Below, piece after piece: positions 32,556-43,017 of a stretch of 64,000 nt of DNA (within the stretch, counting starts at the first letter, position 1; every line of letters starts with the position of its first letter). The stretch spans positions 12,862,109-12,926,108 of the forward strand of contig NC_069100.1 in NCBI RefSeq assembly GCF_947172395.1, read 5' to 3'. The notes below the pieces were generated by a model. It was not told the DNA's origin. It made no database searches and saw only the letters and a program-made list of their open reading frames with translations. This DNA is from Bicyclus anynana. Its lineage: Eukaryota; Arthropoda; Insecta; Lepidoptera; Nymphalidae. The translations under genes were made by a program, and so were the position numbers.

Positions 32556-32569
32556 TGGTGACCCTAAAG
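32556..32569 (+). promoter_or_regulatory. primer-binding site
   Basis: TGGTGACCCTAAAG lies 2 bases after the 5' LTR. The first 9 bases fit the complement of tRNA-Trp 3' end used by CsRn1-clade elements; the last bases do not match beyond that, as far as I recall the tRNA. Confidence 0.65.
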
Positions 32570-32579
32570 AAAAATCAAA

Positions 32580-35500
32580 ATGAGCAGTGAAAGTGACACA
32601 ACGGGATCGCAGGCGAACACACAGTCGCGGCAAAAGACGACAAAGGTGTCGGGCAGTTTCTTAAGGACGATTCGGCACTGTCGCCAGCCCACCGACACCC
32701 AGCCCAGTGACGCGACATCAAAGAGGACTTTAGACGCCATGTCAAAACTCGACGAACGCCTGAACGACATCGCAGCGCCAGCTCAACAGGTGAATGCTGT
32801 GACAACCGACTTCGAAATATTAAAACAACAACTGGCCAAACTCTCAAAGCTGGTCAGCATGTTAACCGCCCGCGAAGACGAACAGACATTTTTGAGCGAA
32901 CGCAACACACGCAACCGCAGAAGGAGCTGCAGCCAGTCACAACCCACACGGTCAGCTACAAAGCACAGTCGCTTCACGAATTGCTGGTACCACCACAAGT
33001 TCGGATCAATCGCCAACAAGTGTGTACCACCTTGTAAATTCAAGACATCGACGGAAAACGACCGGCGGCCAGCAGTGACAACAGCCGACGATCAGCGGAC
33101 AAAAACGGGTCGTTTATTTATTACGGACCAAGACACAAAAGTGCAATACTTAGTGGACACCGGTAGTGACATTTGTGTATACCCAGTGAGCGCCTTACGC
33201 GAACGACGTAATAAAACTTCATTTTCGTTGTGTGCGGCGAACGGTTCGGCTATCGATACCTACGGTTACATACAATTAACACTAAACATAGGTCTACGCC
33301 GCGACTTTCCGTGGCGATTTGTAATCGCGGACGTCACGAAACCTATAATCGGTGTAGATTTTCTGTCTCATTATCGACTCATTGTAGACATCAGTAACCG
33401 TAAACTTATCGATAGCCTAACTAATATAAGTAATACAGCTACTGTTGCGTCACCCGAATTACTTGTAACGAGCGTTAAGGTATCGACTGGCGGCAATAGT
33501 AAATATCATAGTATATTATCTGAATTTCCAGATATCACCCGCCCCGCCGGTACACCAGGTACAGTAAAACACAGTACACAACACCACATTCGTACTACAC
33601 CAGGCCCCCCAGTGTCGTGTTCACCCCGAAGGCTGGCACCAGATAAATTAAAAATAGCCAGACAAGAGTTTGACGCGATGCTGGCGAACGGTACCGCTCG
33701 TCCATCTGACAGTCCGTGGTCATCACCTCTCCATCTGGCGACTAAAAAAGATAACGGCTGGCGTCCTTGTGGGGATTATAGGCTACTCAACGCAAGGACA
33801 ATCCCAGATAAATATCCTATTCGTCACATACACGATTTTTCACATAGTCTGTCTGGTTGTAAATACTTTTCTGTTATAGATTTGGTCAAGGCTTACAACC
33901 AGATCCCTGTGGCTGAAGAGGACATCCCTAAGACAGCGATTTCGTGTCCTTTCGGGTTATACGAGTTCCCTTTTATGAACTTCGGGCTGAGGAACGCAGG
34001 TCAGACATTTCAGAGATTCGTCGACGAGCTAACCCGTGGACTTGACTTTTGCTACGCTTACCTTGACGATTTTTTGGTATACTCCAGGACGCAGGAAGAG
34101 CACGAAGACCATTTACGTCAACTGTTCTCACGTATGCAGGAATACGGCGTACTAATCAACACAGCGAAATGCGTCTTCGGTGCACCTGAGGTAACATTTC
34201 TGGGCTACCAAATTTCCGACAAAGGCACCAAACCTTTAGACAGCAAAGTCAAGGCCATCGCGGACATCACCATCCCGAAAACCGTCAGAGAGCTTAGACG
34301 ATTCTTGGGCATGATTAATTTTTATAGGCGATTTCTGCCTAACGCTGCCCAAATCCAAGCTCCTCTGAACGCATTACTGACCGGATCTGTTAAAGCTTCC
34401 CACCCAGTCATCATAGAAGGAGAATCTCTGCAAGCTTTCGAGGACTGCAAGAAGAGTCTGTGTGATGCAACCCTATTAGCGCATCCGGTATCTCACGCTA
34501 AACTGGGACTCGTCACTGACGCTTCCGATAAAGTCATCGCAGCAGCCCTACAACAGCACGTGGACGGAGCTTGGCAACCTCTAGCATTTTTCTCACGTAA
34601 GTTGAGCCCCTCGCAGGTCAAATACTCTCCATACGATCGCGAGCTCCTTGCAATATACGAAGGCATCAAACACTTTCGTCACATGTTAGAGGCCAGTGAC
34701 TTCACCATCTATACTGACCACAAACCGCTATGTTACGCTTTCCATGAGCGGAAAAGTAACTGCTCGCCACGTCAGTATAGACACTTGGACTTCATCTCGC
34801 AATTCACTACAGACATTCAACACATCGCGGGTAAAGACAATGTCGTTGCCGACACGCTTTCCCGTATTTACGAATTGCAGACGCCTGTAGATCTCGAAGT
34901 CCTTGCCAAGTCCCAAACCACAGACCCTGAGCTTGCCCAACATCTCAACAGCGAAACATCTCTTCGCCTTACCAAGATGACAATACCTGGTAGTCGTACT
35001 GAAATGTACTGCGACGTCAGTACCCCGACTCCCAGACCTTTTGTCCCAGAGAACTGTCGTAGGCAAATCTTCAACAGCCTCCACTCTCTCAGCCATCCTG
35101 GTCCTAACGCCTCAGCTAAGCTCGTTGCACAACGCTTTGTTTGGCCACTCATGCGGAAAAACTGCCGCGACTGGGCTAAGGCATGTTTGGCATGCCAGCG
35201 CACGAAGGTAAGCCGACACGTGTCATCACCTATAGGTACGCTTGCTTTGCCTTCGGCGCGGTTCAAATATGCCCATTTAGACCTTGTCGGGCCAATGCCG
35301 TACTCAAACGGTTTTCGGTATTGTTTGACAGTCGTCGATCGCTTCACGCGATGGCCGGAAGCTGTCCCCATCACCGACATTACCTCTGAGACAGTAGCCA
35401 AAGCCTTTATCTCTTGTTGGGTCTCGCGTTACGGTGTTCCTACCGATATAGTCACGGATCGAGGAGCACAATTCCAATCGGCACTTTTCCAGCAGTTAGC

Positions 35501-36230
35501 CAAATCCATTGGATTCGAACACCGCAGGACAACTGCATACCACCCACAGTGCAACGGCTTAGTTGAACGCTTTCATCGACAGCTGAAGGCAGCTATAACT
35601 TGTCACTCTGACTCAAACTGGACCGAATCCCTACCCCTGGTACTTCTTGGCATAAGGAGCGCTATAAAGGAAGACCTCAAAGCGTCATCAGCTGATCTGG
35701 TATACGGTGAGCCACTCCGATTACCCGGAGAATTTTTCGGTCATACCACAACTGGGTACACCACCGATATAACCGATTTCTCAGCACGCTTAAAGTCCTT
35801 TGCCGAGAAGCTAAAACCAGTTCCCACTCAGCACCACTCAAAATACCCTCGCAAAACCTTCGTGTTCAAGGAACTCGACACGTGTAGTCATGTTTTCATC
35901 AGAGAAGACGCTACACGTGGGTCTCTGCAACCAGCATATACAGGTCCACACGAGGTTGTCCAGAGAAGTGCCAAGTTTTTCAAAATCATGGTCAAGGGCA
36001 AAGTCGTCACAGTATCAATAGACCGACTTAAACCAGCCTATATACTGTCTGACGACACACCCCAACCAAATCCATCTAATCCCCCAAAACCTCCACAACC
36101 TAATCCCCCAAACCCTCCACAACCCAAACCTCCAAATCCTCCCCCTGCACATCAGGCAGCTGGAGACACCACACAACGGACCACACGTTCAGGGAGACGA
36201 GTACGGTTCCCAGATTATTATCGTCCGTAG
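32580..36230 (+). CDS. Gag-Pol polyprotein of Ty3/Gypsy (CsRn1-like) retrotransposon
   Basis: Single 1216-residue frame. Residues 1-130 are a short basic region with a heptad-like stretch (about 50-95). A zinc box CWYHHKFG...CVPPC uses C135, H138, C148 and C152, the CHCC type. Protease: LVDTGSD, active Asp193. Reverse transcriptase about 350-550 with YLDD (D496, D497). RNase H about 640-765 with D647, E688, D713 and D758. Integrase zinc finger H835-x3-H839-x29-C869-x2-C872 and catalytic D901, D960, E996 (D,D35E). The C-terminus has a proline-rich NPPxP stretch (1160-1190) and a basic end. All catalytic residues are present and no stop or frameshift interrupts pol. The start ATG is 27 bases after the LTR. 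What is missing is the usual capsid domain of some 200 residues upstream of the zinc box, so the element may lack its own particle-forming function. Antisense frames inside it are shadows. Confidence 0.93.
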   Translation: MSSESDTTGSQANTQSRQKTTKVSGSFLRTIRHCRQPTDTQPSDATSKRTLDAMSKLDERLNDIAAPAQQVNAVTTDFEILKQQLAKLSKLVSMLTAREDEQTFLSERNTRNRRRSCSQSQPTRSATKHSRFTNCWYHHKFGSIANKCVPPCKFKTSTENDRRPAVTTADDQRTKTGRLFITDQDTKVQYLVDTGSDICVYPVSALRERRNKTSFSLCAANGSAIDTYGYIQLTLNIGLRRDFPWRFVIADVTKPIIGVDFLSHYRLIVDISNRKLIDSLTNISNTATVASPELLVTSVKVSTGGNSKYHSILSEFPDITRPAGTPGTVKHSTQHHIRTTPGPPVSCSPRRLAPDKLKIARQEFDAMLANGTARPSDSPWSSPLHLATKKDNGWRPCGDYRLLNARTIPDKYPIRHIHDFSHSLSGCKYFSVIDLVKAYNQIPVAEEDIPKTAISCPFGLYEFPFMNFGLRNAGQTFQRFVDELTRGLDFCYAYLDDFLVYSRTQEEHEDHLRQLFSRMQEYGVLINTAKCVFGAPEVTFLGYQISDKGTKPLDSKVKAIADITIPKTVRELRRFLGMINFYRRFLPNAAQIQAPLNALLTGSVKASHPVIIEGESLQAFEDCKKSLCDATLLAHPVSHAKLGLVTDASDKVIAAALQQHVDGAWQPLAFFSRKLSPSQVKYSPYDRELLAIYEGIKHFRHMLEASDFTIYTDHKPLCYAFHERKSNCSPRQYRHLDFISQFTTDIQHIAGKDNVVADTLSRIYELQTPVDLEVLAKSQTTDPELAQHLNSETSLRLTKMTIPGSRTEMYCDVSTPTPRPFVPENCRRQIFNSLHSLSHPGPNASAKLVAQRFVWPLMRKNCRDWAKACLACQRTKVSRHVSSPIGTLALPSARFKYAHLDLVGPMPYSNGFRYCLTVVDRFTRWPEAVPITDITSETVAKAFISCWVSRYGVPTDIVTDRGAQFQSALFQQLAKSIGFEHRRTTAYHPQCNGLVERFHRQLKAAITCHSDSNWTESLPLVLLGIRSAIKEDLKASSADLVYGEPLRLPGEFFGHTTTGYTTDITDFSARLKSFAEKLKPVPTQHHSKYPRKTFVFKELDTCSHVFIREDATRGSLQPAYTGPHEVVQRSAKFFKIMVKGKVVTVSIDRLKPAYILSDDTPQPNPSNPPKPPQPNPPNPPQPKPPNPPPAHQAAGDTTQRTTRSGRRVRFPDYYRP

Positions 36231-36235
36231 ACACG

Positions 36236-36253
36236 GCCTCTGGAGGGGGGTGA
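36236..36253 (+). promoter_or_regulatory. polypurine tract before the 3' LTR
   Basis: TGGAGGGGGGTGA immediately precedes the 3' LTR start (TGTAGG at 36254). It would prime plus-strand DNA synthesis. Confidence 0.8.
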
Positions 36254-36716
36254 TGTAGGCTACACACATTATTTATTTATAATATTATTAACGTCCCATT
36301 ATAAATATTTATTTCATTAAATATATTTATTTTAATTTATTTAATACATTCATTCACACTTACATACACACTTACATTACATACAATCATAATTTCACAC
36401 TCACAAATTATTATATATACTTTTCACTATTAAAATTAATTCAAGCGCATACTCGGATGAAACCCATAGTATGCGGCGCGGCGGCCGTCTTACGTCACGC
36501 GCTCCGCGCTCGGTCAGTCGACATTCGATGCCTACCCTACCATTCGCTCTCGGTGCGTTCGAAGCTATACATTTGACTTGCGCGTAACCTTTGTAATAGT
36601 ATTTCTTATATTGTTTATGTCTCTCATTGTGTATTTTGACTGCCTAGTAATTAAAGACTTTCTAAATACTTTACTCGTGTATATTTTCCATCACTGCTTA
36701 CCACAACAAAGCCTAA
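36254..36716 (+). repeat. 3' LTR of the Gypsy element
   Basis: Same 463 bases as the 5' LTR; I found no difference in a base-by-base reading. Zero divergence points to insertion within a short time on the scale of neutral substitution. Confidence 0.92.
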
Positions 36717-37085
36717 AAGTGGTCCAGGTCTGGTTGGTGGGGTTGCGGTAGTTTATGAAATGTTCCCGTGGCTCAGTCATCAGGCGGCGAGTCGGAACAC
36801 CGTGGGGTTTTAGTCAGTTGAAGTCCGACGTAACCTTCTTGCCTCCCCGTGGCGAAAAGGTATCCATGAGGATTTCCTCACGTTAAAAAAAAAAAAGGTC
36901 TGGCTGGTGGGAGGCTTCGGCCGTGGCTAGTTACCACCCTACCGATAAAGACGTACCGCCAAGCGATTTAGCGTTCCGGTACCGTTGTAGAAACCGAAAA
37001 GATCCATCCGTCCGCTTCCATCTTAGATTGCATCATCACTTACCATTAGGTGAGATTGTAGTCAAAGGCTAATTTGTAAAGAATA
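36717..37085 (+). repeat. SINE family A, 3' part, split again by a small retroposon
   Basis: After the Gypsy target duplication it continues GTGGTCCAGGTCTGGTTGGT, is interrupted at 36742-36895, and resumes with AGGTCTGGCTGGTGGGAGGC to the tail GTAAAGAATAATGAAAAAAA. Part of the body (GATGCCGTGTAGAAACC) is shortened. Confidence 0.85.
36742..36895 (+). mobile_element. short poly(A) retroposon, R1-LINE-3'-end-like
   Basis: About 154 bp ending in twelve A residues (36885-36896). A 16-bp direct repeat AGGTCTGGYTGGTGGG (36726-36741 and 36896-36911, one mismatch) is its target-site duplication. CCGTGGGGTTTTAGTCAGTT, GCCTCCCCGTGGCGAAAAGG and GATTTCCTCACGTT resemble R1-clade LINE 3' ends; that assignment is from memory. 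Confidence 0.75.
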
Positions 37086-38472
37086 ATGAAAAAAAAATTC
37101 TACTCAAGGTTTTCCAAGTACGAGTATCGTCCGCTGCAATGGAAACGGGCTTTATCTGTGATTTATGAGCGGGGCTTTATGAAAATATTTAATTATTCGC
37201 CATTTTGCGAGTCACCGCAATCCAGTGCCGAAAGGGGAACACCCTTAATGGCGTTATTTGACGTGTCCGCCATTTTCACACGGCGGGACATTGTGCGTTT
37301 TTTGTGTAATTTGTGTCTTGAGGGCAAAAAAGTTTGTGTTTTTATCTTTAGTGTACAAAAAAAGGTTAATAACGCATTGAATAGACAAAGGCTTTAAAGG
37401 CTTTTTTAAACTGATTTTTTTATACTGAAATAACACAAAAAATAATTTAACTTTTTTATAAAATGTACATAACAATAAAATTTCAAACAAATACCACACA
37501 CAAGTAGTTCAGTTGGCCAATTCACTAACTTTGACGTATGCTAGTGGACATGAGAAATTACCAACAGCTAGGGATACCACGGGATTTCGCATTGACTATT
37601 TATTTAATGCTAAATTGAGGGTGAGGGTGATCAAAATTGAGGTTAAGTATAAGTAAATAATGTCATCCGGTGCTTACTGACAACATCTCTTCGTGGATAT
37701 CATAGAATAGGTAGATGACATTTCCCAATTGTCATTGTGATTTTTTTCAACGATGGGCTTTATCGAATATAGTTATTGATTTGATGTTAATTCTATTAAG
37801 TAAATAACTTAAGTCAAAAGTGAATTTACTGGTAGATAACTAATGCGTGTTTAGTGTGTTAATAAATAAATTGGTTTTCAATTATTTTTAATAATTTATT
37901 TAAATGAAATAAAAATACGTACCTATCAGTGGCGAAAGGTGTAATTTAGATAAAGGTAAGCTGTCCCAATGAAAAGGAAATTCATACAGTACAACAATGA
38001 ATACGCATGGATTTTTAAAGGTAACCCGCCGGGAATCGGCTTGCGTGAACTCTTCGCCGCTGGTACCTATATACTGTAACAACATGAAAAAATGTATGTA
38101 GGTAGTTTCTTTAGTTTGTTGTTAAGTTAGGAGTAAGTAACTTGCGTGATTGATTATGATAGAACAGAAAACTTACTCAACTTTTTCCACAATTAGTATC
38201 AGTACGTATACAATATAAATTCTCCCAACTTTTAAATGTGCTTTTAATATTAGTAAAATATATCCAGGATTATAAGCAACTTTTTGGGTTAGATAAAGTG
38301 AATATACCTATATTGAATTTTAAGACCATTAAAAAAAAGGAGGTTCTCAATGTGCTGAACACTCGTATTTTTTGATTTGGTATTCGAAAAAGAGGTATGG
38401 TCACATAATACATGGACCAACTCGAAAAATTCTTTTTTTGTTTGAAAATAGGATAGGTGGGTAGATAGGATG
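37086..38472. other. 1.4-kb stretch without recognised content
   Basis: Short frames (61-103 codons) on both strands lack protein features. TCCGCCATTTTCACACGGCG near 37267 is not tied to a frame. AAAAAAAAGGAGGTTCTCAATG at 38331 resembles the AACCGACTTCC repeat. No gene called. Confidence 0.45.
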
Positions 38473-39222
38473 GTACTTTTTTACTAAAAAATAATACTTT
38501 TTTTTTAAATGTACTAGTCAATCTGCAATATATTCAATATATTGAAAGCAATACTTACATTTTATTAAAAAGTAATCTTTATACTTTTTTTTACAAATTA
38601 ATTAAGTAATTTAATTTCATATTATATTGGTTTATTTTATTTTTCTCGCATTGTAGTCAAAAGTAGAGTACACACAGCGCTAAAAGAAGAGTACACGCGG
38701 TGCTAAAAGCAGAGTACACACTGCGCTGAAAGTAGAGTACACGCGGTGCTAAAAGCAGAGTACACACTGCGCTGAAAGTAAAGTACACACGGCGCTAAAA
38801 GTAGAGTACACGCGGCGCTAAAAATTAAGTACACACGGTGCTAAAAGTAGAGTACACACGGCGCTAAAAGCACAGTACACACTGAGCAGAAAGTTGAGTA
38901 CACACGGCGCTAAAAGTAGAGTACACACGGTGCTAAAAGTGGAGTACACGTGGCGCTAAAAGTAAATACACACAGCGCTAAAAGTAGAGTACACACGGCG
39001 TTAAAAGCAGAGTACACACTGAGCAGAAAGTAGAGTATACACGGCGCTAAAAGTAGAGTACACACGGTGCTAAAAGTAGAGAACACACAGCGCTAAAAGT
39101 AGAGTACACACAACGCTAAAAACAATTACATATACCTTACTCCTTTTCTTCTTAATCATCGCTTAGTTTCAGTTCTAAAACTAATCTTAAATTTTATCAC
39201 CTTTAGCACCTTGTATAACAAT
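38473..39222. repeat. 750-bp duplicated block X, copy 1
   Basis: GTACTTTTTTACTAAAAAAT to CACCTTGTATAACAAT. Copy 2 lies at 40544-41293 in the same orientation at a constant offset of 2071 bases, so there are no indels. The only difference seen is A at 39171 versus G at 41242. An AT-rich leader of about 186 bp precedes the 23-bp array and a tail of 105 bp follows. Confidence 0.95.
38659..39117. repeat. 23-bp tandem array, 20 units, copy 1
   Basis: Consensus AAAAGTAGAGTACACACGGCGCT, shown here in parts: AAAAGTAGAGTACACA and CGGCGCT. Nineteen units are 23 bp, one (unit 14) is 22 bp. Units 10-12 recur as 16-18, and units 3-4 recur as 5-6, so the array grew by multi-unit duplication. No CRISPR-like spacers. 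Confidence 0.95.
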
Positions 39223-39382
39223 GTTTAACAAAAATAATGAACGACATAATTTCCTACAATTAATAGGCAAATATTTAAGCGAGTAACAGAAGCCTGAATA
39301 AGGTATTGTTTCGTGCACTCGGTGTTGCGTTCAACGCGCTGTGTATAGTGTGAAGCCACCCTTATAATAGTGCGCGTTTCCA
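39218..39382 (+). repeat. 165-bp block Y, copy 2
   Basis: Starts within the last bases of block X (ACAAT) and matches 30825-30989 with one substitution. It is absent after copy 2 of block X. Confidence 0.9.
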
Positions 39383-39396
39383 TTACACGTCATTTT

Positions 39397-39710
39397 AGAC
39401 AGCCTCCGTGGCGCAGTGGTATGCGCGGTGGATTTACAAAACGGAGGTCCTGGGTTCGATCCCCGGCTGGGCAGATTGAGATTTTCTTAATCTGTCCAGG
39501 TCTGGCTGGTGGCTGGCTACCGTAAAAACGTACCGCCAAGCGATTTAGCGTTCCGGTACGATGCCGTGTAGAAACCGAAAGGGGTGTGGATTTTCATCTT
39601 CCTCCTAACAAGTTAGCCCGCTTCCATATTAGACTGCATCATCACTTACCATCAGGTGAGATTGTAGTCAAGGGCTAATTTGTAAAGAATAAAAAAAAAT
39701 AAAAAAAAAG
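39397..39710 (+). repeat. SINE family A, full length
   Basis: Head GACAGCCTCCGTGGCGCAGT, B box GGGTTCGATCCCC, body TTCCGGTACGATGCCGTGTA, tail GTAAAGAATAAAAAAAA. A deletion removes GGGAGGCTTCGGCCG...ACC. Confidence 0.88.
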
Positions 39711-39784
39711 CCGTCATTGTCTCTGCCAATTTAGAACGGTCAAAAAGCACACTACAGTGTATAAAATTAAATTCATCATTATCA

Positions 39785-39957
39785 ATCAATGGACGTCCAC
39801 TGAACGAAAGCGCAGTGTTGGTCGACCCCCCACTAGGTGGACCGAGGATATCAAGCGGGTTGCACGGAGCCGCTGGATGCTGGCGGCTCGAGATCGTTGT
39901 GCTTGGAGGTCCATGCAAGAGGCCTATGTCCAACAGTGGACGTCTATCGGCTGACAA
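39785..39957 (+). repeat. RTE LINE 3' end
   Basis: GAAAGCGCAGTGTTGGTCGA, GGTGGACCGAGGATATCAAG and GGACGTCTATCGGCTGACAA. The open frame 39757-39954 carries the peptide RKRSVGRPPTRWTEDIKRV, typical of this family's C-terminus. Confidence 0.75.
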
Positions 39958-39960
39958 GGT

Positions 39961-40513
39961 AATCACGCCCATTGCTGGACATATAACTATTGTAAAGGCT
40001 TCCACACCAATGTCCCGAACCTGCATCAAATGCCTCCCTGTTACCTTGTCGCTTGATGTCATCGGGCTCCCTAGTTGGGTTTCGACCAACACAACCAACC
40101 AGGTGGTCAAAGGGGTTCAAAGGGGTGGACCCGCCAGTAATAATAATAATAATCCAACAAAATTACGCGTTGAGGGGTCCCCATTCTAGCATCTTGCGAC
40201 TTGGGAGCCCAACGTATCTCGGCTTTTTTGAACTAATTAGCACTATCCATTTTCACTTCAGCATTTCATCTTATTGAGCTATATCGTTAACATTGGTTCT
40301 TCTGCGCAGAGCTCAACTTTTCTGATTCAATTAAGCAGAAAATCCCCAAGCTCTACTCGCTTCTTCATCGCTCATTGAGTGACTTTAGATTCTACTTTTC
40401 TACTAGAACAGAGGCTAGGCTAAGAGGTTTTTAATTTTATTCAAATTTATTTCAATTGTAGGTAGAGACGAAAGTTTTTATTAAAAGTCCTTCAACTTAT
40501 ATTAAGTAAAACA
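39961..40513 (-). repeat. divergent RTE-like LINE remnant plus flank, paralogous to 31438-31990
   Basis: GCCCATTGCTGGACATATAA, CACCAATGTCCCGAACCTGC, GTCGCTTGATGTCATCGGGC and AACATTGGTTCTTCTGCGCA in order, then AGGCTAAGAGGTTTTTAATT and ATTAAGTAAAACA shared with 31.9 kb. A (TAA)n run at 40139-40152 interrupts it. Together with the opposite-sense copy just before, it makes a tail-to-tail LINE pair. Confidence 0.6.
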
Positions 40514-40543
40514 TTCCACTCAGGTTTTCCTTTCCTTTTTTTC

Positions 40544-41293
40544 GTACTTTTTTACTAAAAAATAATACTTTTTTTTTAAATGTACTAGTCAATCTGCAAT
40601 ATATTCAATATATTGAAAGCAATACTTACATTTTATTAAAAAGTAATCTTTATACTTTTTTTTACAAATTAATTAAGTAATTTAATTTCATATTATATTG
40701 GTTTATTTTATTTTTCTCGCATTGTAGTCAAAAGTAGAGTACACACAGCGCTAAAAGAAGAGTACACGCGGTGCTAAAAGCAGAGTACACACTGCGCTGA
40801 AAGTAGAGTACACGCGGTGCTAAAAGCAGAGTACACACTGCGCTGAAAGTAAAGTACACACGGCGCTAAAAGTAGAGTACACGCGGCGCTAAAAATTAAG
40901 TACACACGGTGCTAAAAGTAGAGTACACACGGCGCTAAAAGCACAGTACACACTGAGCAGAAAGTTGAGTACACACGGCGCTAAAAGTAGAGTACACACG
41001 GTGCTAAAAGTGGAGTACACGTGGCGCTAAAAGTAAATACACACAGCGCTAAAAGTAGAGTACACACGGCGTTAAAAGCAGAGTACACACTGAGCAGAAA
41101 GTAGAGTATACACGGCGCTAAAAGTAGAGTACACACGGTGCTAAAAGTAGAGAACACACAGCGCTAAAAGTAGAGTACACACAACGCTAAAAACAATTAC
41201 ATATACCTTACTCCTTTTCTTCTTAATCATCGCTTAGTTTCGGTTCTAAAACTAATCTTAAATTTTATCACCTTTAGCACCTTGTATAACAAT
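40544..41293. repeat. 750-bp duplicated block X, copy 2
   Basis: Same boundaries as copy 1; flanks differ on both sides (TTTTTTC before, CTACATTC after). Confidence 0.95.
40730..41188. repeat. 23-bp tandem array, 20 units, copy 2
   Basis: All 20 units, including variant units and the 22-bp unit, appear in the same order as in copy 1. Confidence 0.95.
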
Positions 41294-41520
41294 CTACATT
41301 CAAGTGGGGGTTTTAAATCACCGCTTATTACGTAAATCAGAAAATTAATAACCTTCAAGTACCAGGAAAGTGCAGTTACCCCAAAAAGGCATGGTGTTAG
41401 AACATAACAAAGTGACCCACATGCGATATGGCGCAATATCACGCGATTAGTACACCATCGATATTAACTGAATCACTTGGGTAGCTGTTATGTTTGTGAA
41501 AAAAGACCCAAGTTTGTTGT

Positions 41521-41812
41521 TTTTTTTTTTTTTTTAAATATATAAATAAATATACTTAAACAATACACATCACTGTCTAGCCCCAAAGTAAGCGTACAGA
41601 GTAGCTTGTGTTATGGGTGCTAAGATAGTTGATATTATAATATTAATATACAATTATATACTACATATAAATACTTATATAGTGTAAAAATACATACAGA
41701 CACTGGAAAACACCCATGTTCATCACACAAATATTTTCCAGTTGTGGGAATCGAACCCACGGCCGTGGATGCAGGAAGCAGGGTCACTACCCACTGCGCC
41801 ACGCGGCTGTCA
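41521..41812 (-). repeat. SINE family D (tRNA-derived), full length
   Basis: Minus strand: head GACAGCCGCGTGGCGCAGTG with A box TGGCGCAGTGGG, B box GGGTTCGATTCCC, body CAACTGGAAAATATTTGTGT and CAAGCTACTCTGTACGCTTA, tail ending in poly(A) (poly(T) at 41521-41534 on plus). Confidence 0.85.
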
Positions 41813-41973
41813 AAAATTGTGCGCGGTTGTTGAAAGTTAAGAATGTTAAAATGTATACTAGAGCCTTAAGGGTGCTTTTCCACCAGAGATGTGCTTCGTT
41901 GCTATGGATATCCACCATACTCATTGGTGCACATAGCTTAGCACTGGTGGAAACGGATTCAACTAAGATATTT

Positions 41974-42267
41974 TGACGGCCTCCGTGGCTCAGTGCGCGA
42001 TGGATTTACATTACGAAAGTCCTGGATTCGATTCCGGGCTGGGCCAATTAAGGTTTCTTAATTGGTTCAGGTCCGGCTGGTGGGAGAGGCCGTGGCAAAC
42101 GACCCTAACGATTTAGCAAAAACGTACCGCCAAGCGATTTAGCGTTCCGGTATGATTTTGTGTAGAAACCGAAAGGGTTGTGGATTTTCATTTTCCTCCT
42201 AACAAGTTAGCCCGCTTCCATCTTAGATTGTAGTCAAGTGCTAACTTGTAAAGAATATAAAAAAACA
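41974..42267 (+). repeat. SINE family A, head damaged
   Basis: GACGGCCTCCGTGGCTCAGT is joined directly to GCGCGATGGATTTAC, losing about 8 bp of the head. B box GGATTCGATTCC and tail GTAAAGAATATAAAAAAAC are kept. Confidence 0.85.
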
Positions 42268-42656
42268 ATAAAAACGTAAACATTTCAAAATTAATCACAC
42301 AGAACAAATATAAAAAATACTTATTGTGGGATATATCGCCTTAAGAAGGCTTCCACGCGATCGAAGTCGCGGCATCTGCTATATCTTTAATAATTAAAAT
42401 GTTTAACATATAAAATATATATTTGCTCATAATAATTGGCATACCCAATACCCATATAGCTCGAATAACGGTTTTTTCCACAAACTATCCACCTTTACCC
42501 GACGAATGTGACAAAACGCTGAATTACCATATCGACTCGCCGGGAATGTACCCGCTACCTTTAAGGAAACTAGTACCATGGGAGTCGGTCTGTGGAGATA
42601 GGCAGATAATTATGCTTGTCAATAGCTTCCATATGAGCACATAGAGCCACCGGATT
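42268..42656. other. unassigned stretch
   Basis: GGCTTCCACGCGATCGAAGT CGCGGCATCTGC at 42347 resembles the 3' terminal part of the CTAG-ending Helitron family. No gene recognised. Confidence 0.45.
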
Positions 42657-42838
42657 CAATACTAATATTATAAAGCTGAAGAGTTTGTTTGTTTTAACGC
42701 GCTAATCTCAGGAACTACAGGTCCGATTTGAAAAATTCTTTAAGTGTTAGATAGCCCATTTATCGAGGAAGGCTATAGGTTATATATTATCACCGTTTTT
42801 TTACGTGAACGGGAACCACGCTGGTGAAACCAAGCGGC
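42657..42838 (+). mobile_element. Helitron-like element
   Basis: AATACTAATATTATAAAGCT, TCAGGAACTACAGGTCCGAT, GGGAACCACGCTGGTGAAAC. The terminal CTAG is lost (GCGGTAATAAAG). Confidence 0.7.
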
Positions 42839-42874
42839 GGTAATAAAGTAATAAATATAAAATTGTACAAGACT

Positions 42875-43017
42875 TTAAGCGGCGTAATACGTGTTCCCGT
42901 GAGAATGCGGGGATAAAATATAGCCTATAATACTAACAAATAACGTGGCTTTCTAGTAGTAAAAGAATTTCCAAAATCGGTTCAGTAGATCTAGAGATTA
43001 CCCATTACAACATCACA
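42875..43017 (-). mobile_element. Helitron-like element, second subfamily, reversed
   Basis: Plus-strand reading TACGTGTTCCCGTGAGAATG, CAAATAACGTGGCTTTCTAG, CAGTAGATCTAGAGATTACC is the reverse of subfamily two. It meets the next copy head to head. Confidence 0.65.

Larger units (their letters stand above)
32091..36716 (+). mobile_element. complete Ty3/Gypsy LTR retrotransposon, CsRn1/Kabuki-like
   Basis: 4626 bp with two 463-bp LTRs that I read as identical and a 5-bp target duplication AAGTG (32086-32090 and 36717-36721). A primer-binding site begins TGGTGACCC right after the left LTR, complementary to the 3' end of tRNA-Trp as I remember it. One 1216-codon frame holds a C-x2-H-x9-C-x3-C box, protease, reverse transcriptase, RNase H and integrase. 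The CHCC box and Trp primer are features of the CsRn1 clade, which includes Bombyx Kabuki. The gag part is too short to include an ordinary capsid. Confidence 0.93.

Noticed and set aside
34728..35401. Minus-strand frames of 122 and 177 codons
   Set aside because: They are antisense to the integrase region of the Gypsy polyprotein, which has clear domains on the plus strand.
38659..39117. CRISPR array
   Set aside because: Contiguous 23-bp repeats with no unique spacers, in an animal nuclear genome; it is a minisatellite.
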